64,000 nt of DNA from Diphasiastrum complanatum (lineage: Eukaryota > Streptophyta > Lycopodiopsida > Lycopodiales > Lycopodiaceae): NCBI GenBank assembly GCA_029204225.1, contig CM055093.1:18811041-18875040 (forward strand), given 5' to 3'. This document shows, piece after piece, positions 1 through 13,002 of this stretch. A program made the position numbers and the translations under genes. The notes under the pieces are model-generated. The model was not told the origin of the DNA. It did no database searches and worked only from the letters and a program-made list of their open reading frames with translations. Numbering within the stretch: the stretch's first letter is position 1; every line of letters starts with the position of its first letter.

Positions 1-670
1 AAAAAATTGGCAACCAACGAAGTCCAACGGATTTTACTATCTTGGCATAATCATTGCAAAGATTTCTTGTTGATGAACTACAAAGGGAACTTATGACGAC
101 AAGACAACTTGAAGGTAGTTCAGCACAAAGTCCAAAGGAAAGTGCAATCACGCAGCCTTCAAATGGGAGGTGCAATACCAAGGGGAAGACTAAGATTGAT
201 GATTGCCCTTCAACGAGCAAGATTCAACCAAAGTCTGATTGTTCCACAATGCAACATACCACTAGCACAGTGCCAAATCCATTTTTAAAAGGCCAAACCA
301 GGGAATTTAAGCCCAAAAGGCCAACTGTACATGGAGAACCAACTTGTCCTCAATTGTAAGATTGACTACGAAGGAAAGTATTCAAGTTCAAGCATACCAT
401 GAATACCTAGATAGACAAAGTAGTCAAGCGAACACGTCTTATTCACATTACGAATTGGGAGAGTCTATGACATTGGGAGCAATTGCACCAATTTAAGAGG
501 ATCGCTATCAACCCGCTACCATCCCAAGAACCAATCAGAGGCAGTGCCATGGGACTAGTTTGGCAGCAAGAGGATGTTGCCCGAGTTTGGAAACGACATG
601 AAATATTCTAAAATATGGCAAGAGGCTCTTGCAATAAGCCCAAACACTACATAAATGAAGTAGAGAGTCA
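1..670. other. Unassigned flank outside the inverted repeat
   Basis: No recognisable gene. An open frame on the plus strand runs to 359, with its first ATG at 93 (89 codons). It is rich in Ser, Thr, Lys and Gln and shows no motif I recognise. It may be a retroelement remnant, but I cannot show that. The similarity to the right arm stops at about 671. Confidence 0.4.
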
Positions 671-695
671 GAAGTATTAGAAATGGATGACTAGT

Positions 696-844
696 TGGCA
701 TCCTGTGTGTGTAAGTCCAACATTGGGCCTTAGGCTAATAAGTGTCATGGGGCACAAATAGTAATTAAAAAACAAACTTGGCTTTTGTAAAGTTCCTAAA
801 AGTAACTAGTCTATCACTTCCTACATCATCTTATGAATCCTTTC
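696..844 (+). mobile_element. LTR start fragment fused to copia A
   Basis: It begins TGGCATCCTGTGTGTGTAAG, closely resembling the LTR start at 38,096 (TGGCACCCTGCATGTGTAAG). It breaks off near 844, where copia integrase sequence begins. There is no polypurine tract before it and no paired LTR. It is read as a truncated LTR scrap at the outer edge of the left arm. Confidence 0.5.
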
Positions 845-3230
<2,386 letters not shown>

Positions 3231-3293
3231 TGAGGTTGTGCGCTCATAGCTTCAATCTCTAATTGACGAGAAATTCCTTCAGTTTGCGTAGGC

Positions 3294-4520
3294 CTATGGG
3301 CGGTTGCTTGTTGATGACTTGTGCTTCTTGTGGCCTCCACAGATGATCAAATGAATGATGTAGAACAGCAGTAGTATATGCGTGGGACAAGATTTTGACC
3401 ACTGCTCAATGTACGTTCGTCCAATGAAGCATCGTTGTTGGCGTTGGTAGGAACACTCATCGTCTGTGTCGGTTTGCACATAGCGTTTTCCTTTGATTTG
3501 ACTTGAGAGCCCTTCACTGGTACAAGTTGTCACTTTATTGATGATTTGATGGCCATGGTGAGGCAATTGGAAAAGCGTGGATATTGTAGCGCTTATGTAA
3601 AACCAACTGCTTATTGATGATGGTGGTGGTGGTGTTGTCGCAAATATTCCAACTTGTTGGGAAGATGGATCTTGCTGATAGTACATTCTTGCATGTGGGC
3701 ACGCGTTGGCAGCATGGCGTTGAGCACACACAGGGCACCATATATTTCCATGGATATGGAAGGTCTTTTTGGCCACATCCTTTAGCATTTTGGAACTCTG
3801 AGGTCAACTTCTCCATTTGTGCTTGGTGTGCCCGTTACCAACCTTCTAGATGCTGAAGAATGTCGATCGTGCTAGTTGAGGCAGATTCTTCAATACGTGA
3901 AGTCTCGTGTTTAGCCAGCCCCTTACCCTTTTTCTCACGATAATCGTAATCCTCGTCAGACCCTTCATCTTCTTCTCGGATGGCATCATCCATCACGTCC
4001 TTTAGCGTCATGTAAGAGTCTACGGGTTTCAATTCTCTCCTGATGGCCTTGGGTAACTAGAGTAGGAATAATTTAATGGCCATTTTCTCAGTGATTTTAC
4101 CATCGACACAGTCTACTTTAAGACGCTTGAAGTGCTCGATGGAGGTGCGTACTGATTTTTTGCTTCACATCTTGATCTGAGTCAATTGGATAAAAGGGCT
4201 TTGGGTGAGCTTGGAAACCTTTTGATGAGTGTTGCAGTGATGGTCTCCCAAGACGTGTTGTTCGGGCCTTCAAGGTTTAAAAACCATTCCTTGGCGTCGC
4301 CTTGAAGAATCATAGGGAACAGCCTCACCTTTTCGGTTTCAGAGCTGTCACCATTAAACTTACAAGTGTTGTCGAAATTCTGGAGGAATCTTACTGGGTC
4401 TGATTTCTCGTCGTACTTTGGCGCATCTATCCGGGGTATTCTCTTCTCTACCCGCAGTGGATTCCAGGGGCCTTGCATTTGATCTAGGCGGTTGTCATGG
4501 TGTATGGGGCGAGGGTGCAA
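3294..4520 (-). pseudogene. Ty3/gypsy-type gag pseudogene, left copy
   Basis: On the minus strand, 4520-4182 encodes a retrotransposon gag core (PRIDAPKYDEKSDPVRFLQN; later GDAKEWFLNLEG). It is followed in other frames by 4032-3835, an acidic Lys/Glu linker (DDAIREEDEGSDEDYDYREK), and by 3816-3294, with a CCHC-like knuckle WCPVCAQRHAANACPHA. At least two frameshifts separate the pieces, so it is dead. Gag of this kind packages the element RNA. It lies opposed to copia A and is cut by the left-arm deletion at about 3,230, so its pol and 3' LTR are absent here. Assignment to gypsy rather than another LTR class rests on the gag-core style and order. Confidence 0.8.
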
Positions 4521-5803
4521 TCGTTTTCTTGCTTACTCTATGGCTTCCTACTAGTGCACGTCCAAGGCGTTTCCTACTGGAGGTGTCTAAGGCCTCTCCT
4601 AGCTAGAATAAGTAGTATTGGATTGCTTCGGTGGGATGGCTATGTACAAGGATGGGTGGTGAGAACCGTTAGATTAGAGGTATGCGTAGCCATCGTCATT
4701 GCACTGGCAAAGATTGATGCTAAATTGCAGAGTGAACAGAGCTAAGACGCCACATAGCTGGGATGGCCGATTGGTCGAATACGTTTGAGAGATGCTAGAC
4801 AGCTGGGCGAGTGGGTAAAGCTCAGTCAAGACAAAATGATCAGGGTTTTTCAAGAACTGCACACAAGTGGTATGACGTTTCGCTCAGGCGGCAATTTCTT
4901 CTATGTCGAGAATCTGTGTGAATAACGTACGCGCCCACTGATAAAAGTTATTAACTGTGATCAATGGAGGCCCAAAATGTGGTGAGCGAGTAGCTTATGT
5001 CACCGGTTTGGGCGAATTTAGGATTTTTTTTTTTGTTTTGTTTCCCCTTCTCTAGTGCTCTTGTAGCTAACAAGAGTCGGTGCGAATATCTTACATGTAG
5101 AAGTGATTGCAAAAATCAAACAAGTTAGTGGAGTAAGTCATGTTTTTTGATGAAGAGGTGCAAGAGATAGTGACATAATTTGAGGACCTTGATTTTAGTC
5201 ATGATTAGGGTGAGGTTAAGGGTGTTATAACCCTAATATCAGGTCAAGACCTGAGTAGTATAAATGATGGAGCTTTCCAATGTATTTTTTATCAATCTAA
5301 ATTGTTTTGTGATAACAATATTGTATTGTTTTGAAGCATTGTTCTTAATGGATTTTATGGTAGATGGAGCGTACTCACACCTAGTTATATGCTATAAAGA
5401 TTTGAACTTGATTTGATTTCAAGTGCTCCAGTAGATCTTTCATTTTGTGTTACATTGCCTAGAAAGCTACGAATTGTCTAGCTATTGGAAATAAGACTTC
5501 AATAGGTTCTTGTGCAAGCACACCCACTTAGATTCTTGTGCTTAATTATTTGAGACAATGAAATCCCTTATTTTTATCACATTATACGAGTTATTGATTG
5601 ATAAATAGGTATCTGAAAATTATCAAATGATGAACAAGTAAGAGATGTTGAAGCTATTTCATTGTCTATAATCAGGTGAGATCCAAAACAATCTGTTTGT
5701 GGAAATTTGCTCGAAGGAAGAATTTCTAAAGACGAACTCTCATTTGTTTAGTGTAATGGGTAACAACCAAATGAATAGGCAATGAAGAACTATTTCTCAT
5801 TGA

Positions 5804-5846
<43 letters not shown>

Positions 5847-6165
5847 GACATTGATATGCATAACATGGAATGAAGGGGACTAAAAAGTCTAACAAACACA
5901 CAAAGAGTGTACAAAAATATGATTAGGTAATTGTTCTATGTGCTAAACATAAGATAAGAAAAAGGCCATGCCAAATTGAATAGAAAACATTGTATATAGT
6001 GATTATAACTCACCATCTGATGTACTTCATTATCGATTGTGAGCCTTAGAATTTTCAAACTAGATTGTTTGCATCAATTAAGTGATAAATCTATATGCAT
6101 TCACACATATCTTAGAAGGTCAATCACATTGATTTGTGAGTCCTCACATGTGTGAAAAGTACACA
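4521..6165. mobile_element. Retroelement leader and LTR sequence without ORF, left copy
   Basis: Noncoding between the gypsy gag (minus) and the end of the copia H LTR (plus). It contains a T/A-rich tract near 5,030, an AT repeat at 5,817-5,842 and, at 6,140-6,165, the LTR end (CACATGTGTGAAAAGTACACA) of element H. The partner stretch is 29,105-30,815. LTR start boundaries are not resolved. Confidence 0.55.
5817..5842. repeat. (AT)n microsatellite, left arm
   Basis: A perfect AT run of about 26 bp. The same position in the right arm (29,433-29,537) carries 105 bp of TG instead. Confidence 0.97.
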
Positions 6166-6183
6166 TGGTATCAGAGCTAGCCT
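6166..6183 (+). promoter_or_regulatory. Primer binding site of copia H, left copy
   Basis: TGGTATCAGAGCTAGCCT immediately follows an LTR-type CA end. It matches the tRNA-Met-type primer site that plant copia elements use to start reverse transcription. The leader continues toward 6,400 with no gag. Confidence 0.8.
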
Positions 6184-6849
6184 AAGGATGGATTGCATGC
6201 ATCAAGCTTGATGAGATTTTGCATGGAAAACTAAGATTTGAGAGTGTAGTTGAATCTCAATAGCTATCAAAGAGATTTTTGGATCAAGAGGGATCTAAAA
6301 CACATTGATTAGATCCATTCATTTGCATCATTCAAAATCATTCCAAAGAAATATTGTTTCTTGCTTAATATTGTGAAAAGGAACTACAAAAGATTCATTA
6401 AATAGGTTAGCTACTTTGCTTAAGAATGAGTCTAAAACCAACATTCAGAGATATATATCAGCATCCATTGTGCATACATCATTATACACAAGAGAGTTGT
6501 TTTTCTCTCATTTCAAACTGAAACTTGTGTTTGTGTGCAACAAAATTGCCATATTCTCCTTCTTGATGGTTGTCGTATTGCATTACTCTTCTTTTTTCTA
6601 CCACCATGGGGTGGTTAATCGCCTTCAAATGGCTTGGATTTGCAACCCGAAGAAGATTAATTGGACATTTGACATTCTTCACAACAACATTGTGCACGTG
6701 GAATTCAACAAACATTCAAACAGAACCAAAACTTTGTATGTGTTGCAATTTTCTAGTAAAGAAAATGCTTTAAAAACTAAATTATATCTAGATTTTAAAT
6801 TGCATGCCAAAATAGATGCAGTCTAAACCATTAGTGGGCTGTAATACCA
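6184..6849. mobile_element. Two truncated copia leaders meeting head to head, left copy
   Basis: The plus-strand leader of H starts at 6,166. A minus-strand leader of element I starts at 6,849 with TGGTATTACAG. Neither reaches a gag domain. An open frame at 6416-6826 (+) has no motif I recognise and lies across the junction, so it is not called as a gene. Confidence 0.5.
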
Positions 6850-7509
6850 TGTGAGTGATTGTTGGCTGATTCTGTCGAATCCCCAAGATACTCAGACAGA
6901 GCAAGAGCACCTCTCACCTTAGACCGAGGAGGTCTCTGAGAAGACGAGACTAATGAAGACTGAGAGCCGAGAAATGCTAGTTAGGAATGGCAAGCAAGAA
7001 CTGTGTAAGCCTCATGGTGAATCCCGGAAGATGGAATGACCATGTAGGAACTAGTATTTCTAAGCAAATGTAATAAATGCAAGTAGACCCCTCTTAAAGA
7101 AAGTAGAGTGAGCCACCTTTTGATAGTGACCTCTAGTGGAGAGCATTATTCCACTTGTAATTTGTGAAATGTGGAAATTCCATTAGGATGCCACCTAAGG
7201 AGCTCTCTTGCTTATTTAAGAGACTCCCTCTTTGTGAAGAGGAGCTTTTTGTGTATTGTATCAACTCCATGCTGAAATGAGAAGAGCCTCCATGAGTTAG
7301 ATGCATCCATTGAGCTCCTTGATCATGATGGTTTTCTTGAGTGATGCCCCTATGATCATGCCCTTCCATTCATATTGTGTGTATTAGTTTTCTTGCTTTC
7401 CTAGTTGTGGTTTAGATTTCATGTTTTCTTGTGGGTTAATGTAGGAGCCAGCATTCAAGTAAACTAAATAGGCTAGAAATGTGGCATAAATCTTGCATAT
7501 TCTCTAACA
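6850..7509 (-). mobile_element. Copia I LTR, left copy
   Basis: Read on the minus strand, it starts TGTTAGAGAATATGC at 7,509 and ends AATCACTCACA at 6,850, giving a 660-bp TG...CA LTR followed at once by a primer site (TGGTATTACAG). The adjoining open frame at 7133-7369 is LTR sequence, not a gene. The right-arm partner lacks about 140 bp of the LTR start. Confidence 0.75.
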
Positions 7510-8241
7510 TTCTAGTTGTTCTTGGGATGTCCAAGAATCAAAAGACTGGTTAGTTTCTTGATTCTTGGACTTCTAATATGTTGTAGATTAGTTTTTGTTT
7601 CTTGTTTTGTCAATTTATGCAAGTAAAGCAGTGTAGGATCTGATTTTAATTCATTTTTGAAGCAAAGTAGAAGTAAGAATTCATCGTTGTTCAACTGAGC
7701 TGTAACATATATCATTTGTTGAACGCATTGGCTTGCATTTTGGTTGATTATGCATGTGCATTCAGTTCAAGAGTGACCCATCCGGATGTCCTTTGACAGG
7801 CAGGACAATACTACAATGATTATCTACCCCTTCTGCCTAATCTGGCCCTTAAAACAAGAAAGGTAATCTCAAGAAGTGCCCACAGTCTCTGTTGATAAGC
7901 ATAAGAAGAAAGAAACAAAGAAGACTAGTAAACAGATTCTATAGGCTCTGAAGATGTCAACAGTGATCTTCGCACATAGAGAGTGTAATCCAATCCATGA
8001 AGAGAGTTAACATCTCCATAGGTTACTTATTTAAAGAGAATGCACATTACGATGAGAATATTGTAATGCCAAAATGAAGAGAAGAACGTGTTCCAACTGT
8101 CCTCCCCAATGTGTTCCTACAAATGAGTTTAGGTTTCCTTACACACACATAAGGGCTTGGTTATCATTAATTACATCACTTGGGACTCTAGCCATTTAAT
8201 GCATTGGAATATATTTCAAGTATACTGAATGACGAATATAT
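7510..8241. other. Noncoding arm sequence
   Basis: I see no gene here. It is shared with the right arm (27,167-27,830) and ends with TATAT (8,237-8,241), one side of the target duplication of element G. Confidence 0.5.
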
Positions 8242-8872
8242 TGTGAAAGATTCAACTAGTTTGATCATATTTGCTATATTTCCATATTTGGCAGATTGAG
8301 GCCAACTTTGTTTTTAGACTTAGAGATTGACTTTTCAAAGTTCATTAGTCTAAATGTCATTTGGAAAGTGTGGGAAAGCTAGAAGGCGAGTTTGAGTATA
8401 TTCAAATTTGAATATTGGGTACTTTGAATCTAGACCCAAAAATAGTAGGGTTAGCATTTTGGAGGGAAAGCCAAGTGGCCAAATAGGTTTTGAACCTGTT
8501 ATAAAAGGATGTAACTCGTGGAGAGAGCGATCTTCTTTCTTCTCTATCTCAATTCATGCTTATACATGGTTCTTTTGGGTTCTACTATCCATTGGTGCAC
8601 TATGCTTGTGATTGCTTGCATTTTTGTGTGTAGAATGATCTATAATTGCTATTTTCGGTTTCACACGTGTGAACGACAATAGCTTGCTGGTTTTGTACGG
8701 ACATCAATAGTACTTTATCATATCATTCAAGTTTGATCAAGTTCTATTAGTTTTTGCATCTCATTTTGTGTGTAGATGCTGATTTTTCTACATTGGTGAG
8801 ATTGGTAGTGTATTCTTTGTAACCAAAGATCATTCAAGCGGATTGGATCATAATGATCTGAAATCCTTCACA
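8242..8872 (+). mobile_element. Copia G 5' LTR, left arm
   Basis: A 631-bp LTR from TGTGAAAGATTCAAC to AAATCCTTCACA, followed directly by the primer site TGGTATTAGAGC at 8,873. It carries a TATA box (TTATAAAAGG near 8,500) and the palindrome CACACGTGTG at 8,662-8,671. It belongs to the same family as the LTRs of the complete element at 46,749-51,585. The flanking TATAT pairs with AAATA at 10,381-10,385 and with ATATA on both sides of the right-arm copy. Confidence 0.9.
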
Positions 8873-9095
8873 TGGTATTAGAGCTTGTGTTTCAGGTTAT
8901 GAAGGTGGAAATCAGATCTATCAATGATTTGTTGAAGATATCAAAACTAGAGCATGCTAGAGAGGATTCTACACCAAAATCGAGTTCTTTGCTTTTGTAG
9001 ATTGGATCTTTTGTAGATCAAAACCCTATATAGGTTTTCAAACTTGATCAATTTCAATCTTTGATTTCACATACTGGATTTGGTCGATTTTTAGA

Positions 9096-9339
9096 TCATT
9101 AGATCAGCCTAAGTGAAAGCCAATGATAGGCTTTCCTCAAGTAACTATTCATTATGGAAAGTGAAGATGGAATCACTTCTTGAGATGAATGATGTTTTGG
9201 ATATTGTTGTAGGTTTGGAGGAGAGACCAGCAACACAACAAGATCAAGTGAGGTATGAGAAGAGGGCCAAGAAAGCTTCACACATGATCAAGATGAATGT
9301 TACCAATGAGCTTCTCATGGAAGTTGGTAAGTGCACCTA
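9096..9339 (+). pseudogene. Copia G gag, N-terminal piece
   Basis: The frame encodes the start of a copia gag (SSSNYSLWKVKMESLLEMND, then RAKKASHMIKMNVTNELL), colinear with the gag of the complete element at 48,000-48,250. It stops at GKCT, where unrelated block Y begins. The next gag residues (EAWDSLKKLYESK) are found 1.9 kb away on the opposite strand, so an inversion broke the gene here. Confidence 0.88.
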
Positions 9340-10385
9340 GTGGTCCATTTGAAAAGCAAAGGCTCTATATACCTTTCATACTATATTAGCTGCAAAAGTG
9401 GGAGCATGAGGTGGAACGGATCCCTTGCCACATAGGGAAAAGCAAAAGTGATTGATTTTTTGGACCTAGTGACTTTGCCTGATATGTTGAGTTGGTAAGG
9501 AAACTAGTAAGGAAAATGGGCAATGTCACCATAGAGACTCAAATAGGACAATAATCTTGCACCACTTCATTTGACACTTACCAACCATATCATGTGAAAG
9601 AGGGGTGCTCATTATCTCACTTGCCAAAATTTTAAAAATGGGTGGTGAGAGGCAAAGCAAAGGCAATTGCCACTAGTAGTCTAAAACCATCCTCCTCAAT
9701 GTAGCCCAATTTTTTTTTTCAACCTGTAGGTTTCTTTATTTTTTTTAAACCTTTGCCACAAAGTGGTAAGCACACAAATTTCATTACCACATCATATAGA
9801 TTGTTTAAGTGCCATCCTCCAAGGACCTTTGTCATCGTCCAATGTGAACTCCAATGACATTGCTACCATAGCATGTTTGGTTGCAATTCTCATCTTCATT
9901 AGTTACAATTATATATGAAAATGCAATTGACAACATAACAACTAAGACCTGAGTAAACCACAATCATGTACATACTAGCACGACTCTCTGTATGATATGT
10001 ATGTACCAACACGACTCTCCATATGATATGTACGTACCAACACGACTCTCCATATGATATGTACATACCAATCCAACTTTCCACCTATCATAGTATCACC
10101 TAATTCGAATCCATGGCAATGTCTACCTATTAGCCTACAAATTCGTACTGTTGATCCAAGAGCAATGAACAGGTCAAGCACAATTCTAGTAGAACAACAA
10201 AATAGCTTCAATAGAAATTGTATGAATGTTGGGCTTTTTTCCAAGCCCCCACATGCTCCCAAGGCATTTTGGAAACATGATCTTTACCTCCATGATGGCT
10301 GACATGTGTGCCACATCAACAACTTACTTGGCTATTATAGTTTAACTGTTAGAAATGCTCAATATTAGTTACGATATGTTAAATA
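9336..10385 (+). repeat. Block Y, left copy
   Basis: Near-identical and in direct orientation to 25,593-26,643, although the arms around it are inverted. It contains poly-T tracts near 9,710-9,745 and three tandem units of about 31 bp. No convincing gene. It was part of the locus before element G inserted next to it. Confidence 0.9.
9963..10075. repeat. 31-bp tandem repeat in Y, about 3 units
   Basis: The unit is built on GTACCAACACGACTCTCC followed by ATATGATATGTAC, repeated with few changes. The right copy lies at 26,226-26,333. Confidence 0.85.
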
Positions 10386-10866
10386 TGTGAAGGATTTCAG
10401 ATCATTATGATCCAATCCACTTGAATGATCTTTGGTTACAAAGAGAAATACACTACCAATCTCATCAATGTAGAAAAATCAGCATCTACACACAAAATGA
10501 GATGCAAACACTAATAGAACTTGATCAAACTTGAATGATATGATAAAGTACTATTGTTGTCCATACAAAACCAGCAAGCTACTGTCGTTCACCACGTGTG
10601 AAACCGAAAATAGCAATTATAGATCATTCTACACACATAGATACAAGCAATCACAAGCATAGTGCGCTAATAGATAGTAGAACCCAAGAGAACCATGTAT
10701 AAGCATGAAATGACATAGAGAAGAGAGAAGATCACTCTCTCCACGAGTTACATTTTTTTATAACAGGTCCAAAACCTATTTGGCCACTTGGCTTTCCCTC
10801 CAAAATGCTAACCCTACTATTCTTGGGTCTAGATTCAAAGTACCCAACATTCAAATTTGAATCTAC
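10386..10866 (-). mobile_element. Truncated copia G 3' LTR fused to gag
   Basis: On the minus strand, the gag tail (LQEDASEFE) runs without a break into LTR sequence at GCGAGTTTGAG and on to the LTR end CCTTCACA at 10,386. The first part of the LTR is missing. The join sits in similar sequences of gag (GATGCTAGCGAG) and LTR (AAGCTAGAAGGCGAG), which suggests a deletion by illegitimate recombination. Confidence 0.85.
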
Positions 10867-11232
10867 TCAAACTCGCTAGCATCCTCTTGAAGTGTCGATG
10901 TAGATCCACCTCTTGCTTGAAGCCTATATTCTTCATTGATCAAGATCTCTTCAAGATCCATCAAACTTGGCAAAGACTTTTGAATAGCAATACTTTGAAC
11001 AATCTTAGCATGAGCATCCAACAAGTCATTAAGAATCACTTGAACAAGCTCTCGTTCCTTAATGCTTTCATCAATGCAAGCCAACTCATCATTCAATGCT
11101 TTCATCCTCAAAACAAAAGTACTTGGACTTTCTTCATTCTTTTGCAAACAAGAAAAGATTTGCCTTCTTAGAGTCACCACTCTAGAAGTAGACTTGGATT
11201 CATAAAGCTTCTTCAATGAATCCCAAGCCTCC
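10867..11232 (-). pseudogene. Copia G gag, C-terminal piece
   Basis: The minus strand encodes EAWDSLKKLYESKSTSRVVT, then ELACIDESIKERELVQVILN, then EEILINEEYRLQARGG. It is colinear with residues following GKCT in the gag at 48,245-48,590. The open frame ends in LTR sequence; zinc knuckle, protease and pol are absent. It is the other half of the gag piece at 9,096-9,339. Confidence 0.88.
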
Positions 11233-11874
11233 AAACAAGGGACTTGTCAAGATGTCACCCTAACAAATGGATGAGACGTAGGAAAAATCAAGGGCTTTGA
11301 GAAAATAAGAGAGCCTGTTGACCAGTGCATGCTACTAGCCAAAAGGTGGCAAGCTAACAATTAAATCTCATGCTACTAGTTATCATTAAGGTTTATGACT
11401 ACTACTTAGATCATGAAGCCTCCCTCATTGAATCTTGATTGTCAATTAGGATGATGTCATTTAAAATATGCAATCACATGCAATTTAAAACATTCATGGG
11501 ACACCATGTTTTTTAACTCATTATAGTAACTTGAATCAAGGATATAACATAGTCCCTAAGAGGAGTATAGAAAATAGTAAGTATATAAATATCTTATGGA
11601 TATTAGCGTACCATGTGGAGGGGAATATGCTTCGCTTATGTGGAATGTTAAGATTAAGCTTTGGATAAAATCACAACTTTTGGGGGATGGAAGACCTTGT
11701 CTTGAGAGCCTTCCACCATGTGAGGATGGTGCATGCTTGAGGGTTGGAATACAAGTGCTCAATTTTGAGCAAGGTGGAAGTATTGAATGGAATGAGCCTT
11801 TCGCCACGTAGTGCATAAGTTGAGGCGTTATTTTTTAATGGTATAATTTTTTTAACGTCGTGTTAATAGACGTC
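11233..11874 (-). repeat. Block X, left copy
   Basis: Matches 24,938-25,580 on the opposite strand. Open frames inside it (11,556-11,816) recur in the right copy but show no domain. It ends in AGACGTCT, the inner limit of the inverted repeat. Confidence 0.85.
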
Positions 11875-12005
11875 TTATATGATAATCATTATGCATATTT
11901 CATTGGAATGTGCATGTGCTATCTTGACACCCACTCATTGCATGTGCACATGTCATAATGCCAAGTAGTAGTAGTCAATCTCACATTGGCTAAGTCAATG
12001 AAATG

Positions 12006-12010
<5 letters not shown>

Positions 12011-12062
<52 letters not shown>
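12011..12062. repeat. (GA)n microsatellite
   Basis: 52 bp of perfect GA, about 950 bp upstream of the VQ gene start. GA-rich tracts are common near plant promoters, but no role is shown here. Confidence 0.97.
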
Positions 12063-12064
<2 letters not shown>

Positions 12065-12686
12065 TGGGCTTGGCTACACATAAATTGTTTGACTAGAGGT
12101 TATTTTCTTGAGTTTCAAGTTTTTTGTATATTTTGTTTCATTTGTGTGTTGAGTTTGAAGTTTCAAGAGGGGTAAGTTGTTATTTAGTTGAGAGAACTTG
12201 ACTTTTCTGAGCTGAAAAGGGAGGAGAAATGGAATCGAAGTTTCTGGGGTCCTTCTTTCCCGCTCAGCCCTTGGGACTTACCAAAAGCCAACACACAAAA
12301 ATAAATGGGTTTTGAAACAAAAAAGGAAAAGCTTGAAAGTCAAAGATTTTGTTTCTAACCCAAAACGGAAAGATTCAAGTACACTAGAACACCTGATCTA
12401 CACGCCTTCTTCCATACTGGATTTAACATTCATACTTTTACATTGCATGTCAACCCACATTTACCAATTCTCATTATTATAGTGGATAAATCCAATCTGT
12501 CATCAATTGTCATTCTCTTTCAGCGGTTCTATCATTTTCTTATAAGGCATGGGCAATCAGCAATGGATCAGAGTAAGAGGATTACTGTAAATGCTAGTCT
12601 GCTCTTGATTCTTAAGCACCCATAGGAGATACTATTCCAGAATCAGACTATTGCTTCCATCCTACAATAATACCTGTGTTTTTTTC

Positions 12687-12695
12687 TATAAGAGG
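12687..12695 (+). promoter_or_regulatory. Possible TATA element of the VQ gene
   Basis: TATAAGAGG follows a T-rich stretch, 316 bp upstream of the ATG at 13,003. It is the best TATA-like site seen in that interval. Location is the only support. Confidence 0.3.
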
Positions 12696-13002
12696 ATAGA
12701 AGTTTGTGGGGAGCAGAAACGTAATCAGATGTTGTTGGGTTCTCTTTTGCGTTTTCTTTGATTCCAGATTTGACCAGAGGGAGCACTAGGTTCACTGCAC
12801 ATTACTTGGTGTTTCGAAAGGATCGTCCAGATTCAAAGTTGTTCTGACGGATTGATTGCTGTGAGCGATCGGTGCTAATTAGACTGATATTAGAAATTCT
12901 TTACGCTGCGAGTAGAAGGTAATTTTTGCTGTCAGTGCTGCATCTATTCATCAAAGGCGCTGGTATATTTGCCATCTTGTGCGGCAGACGCTGAATAGTA
13001 CG

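Larger units (their letters stand above)
9336..11232. other. Inverted 1.9-kb segment splitting copia G gag
   Basis: In order on the plus strand: block Y (9,336-10,385), a target-site remnant, a 3' LTR piece in minus orientation (10,386-10,866) and the gag C-terminal piece in minus orientation. Turning this segment round would put gag N and C pieces in register and restore the Y-to-X order seen in the right arm. Small losses of roughly 7-12 bp mark the joins. Confidence 0.85.
11875..13002. other. Spacer start and VQ gene upstream region
   Basis: No coding sequence recognised. It contains a GA microsatellite at 12,011-12,062 and leads into the VQ gene. The part after about 12,200 is presumably its promoter and 5' untranslated region. 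Confidence 0.5.

Noticed and set aside
6166-6183. TGGTATCAGAGC sequences as parts of tRNA genes
   Set aside because: They are 12-18 base matches to a tRNA 3' end next to LTR ends, with no cloverleaf around them.
6416-6826. 136-codon frame, also present in the right arm
   Set aside because: It lies across the junction of two truncated retroelement leaders and has no recognisable motif. Its conservation is explained by the recent duplication.
9899-10302. Frames in block Y with repeated YHMESR or YIIWRV units (also 26,157-26,560)
   Set aside because: They arise from the 31-bp tandem repeat; both strands are open, and no domain is seen.
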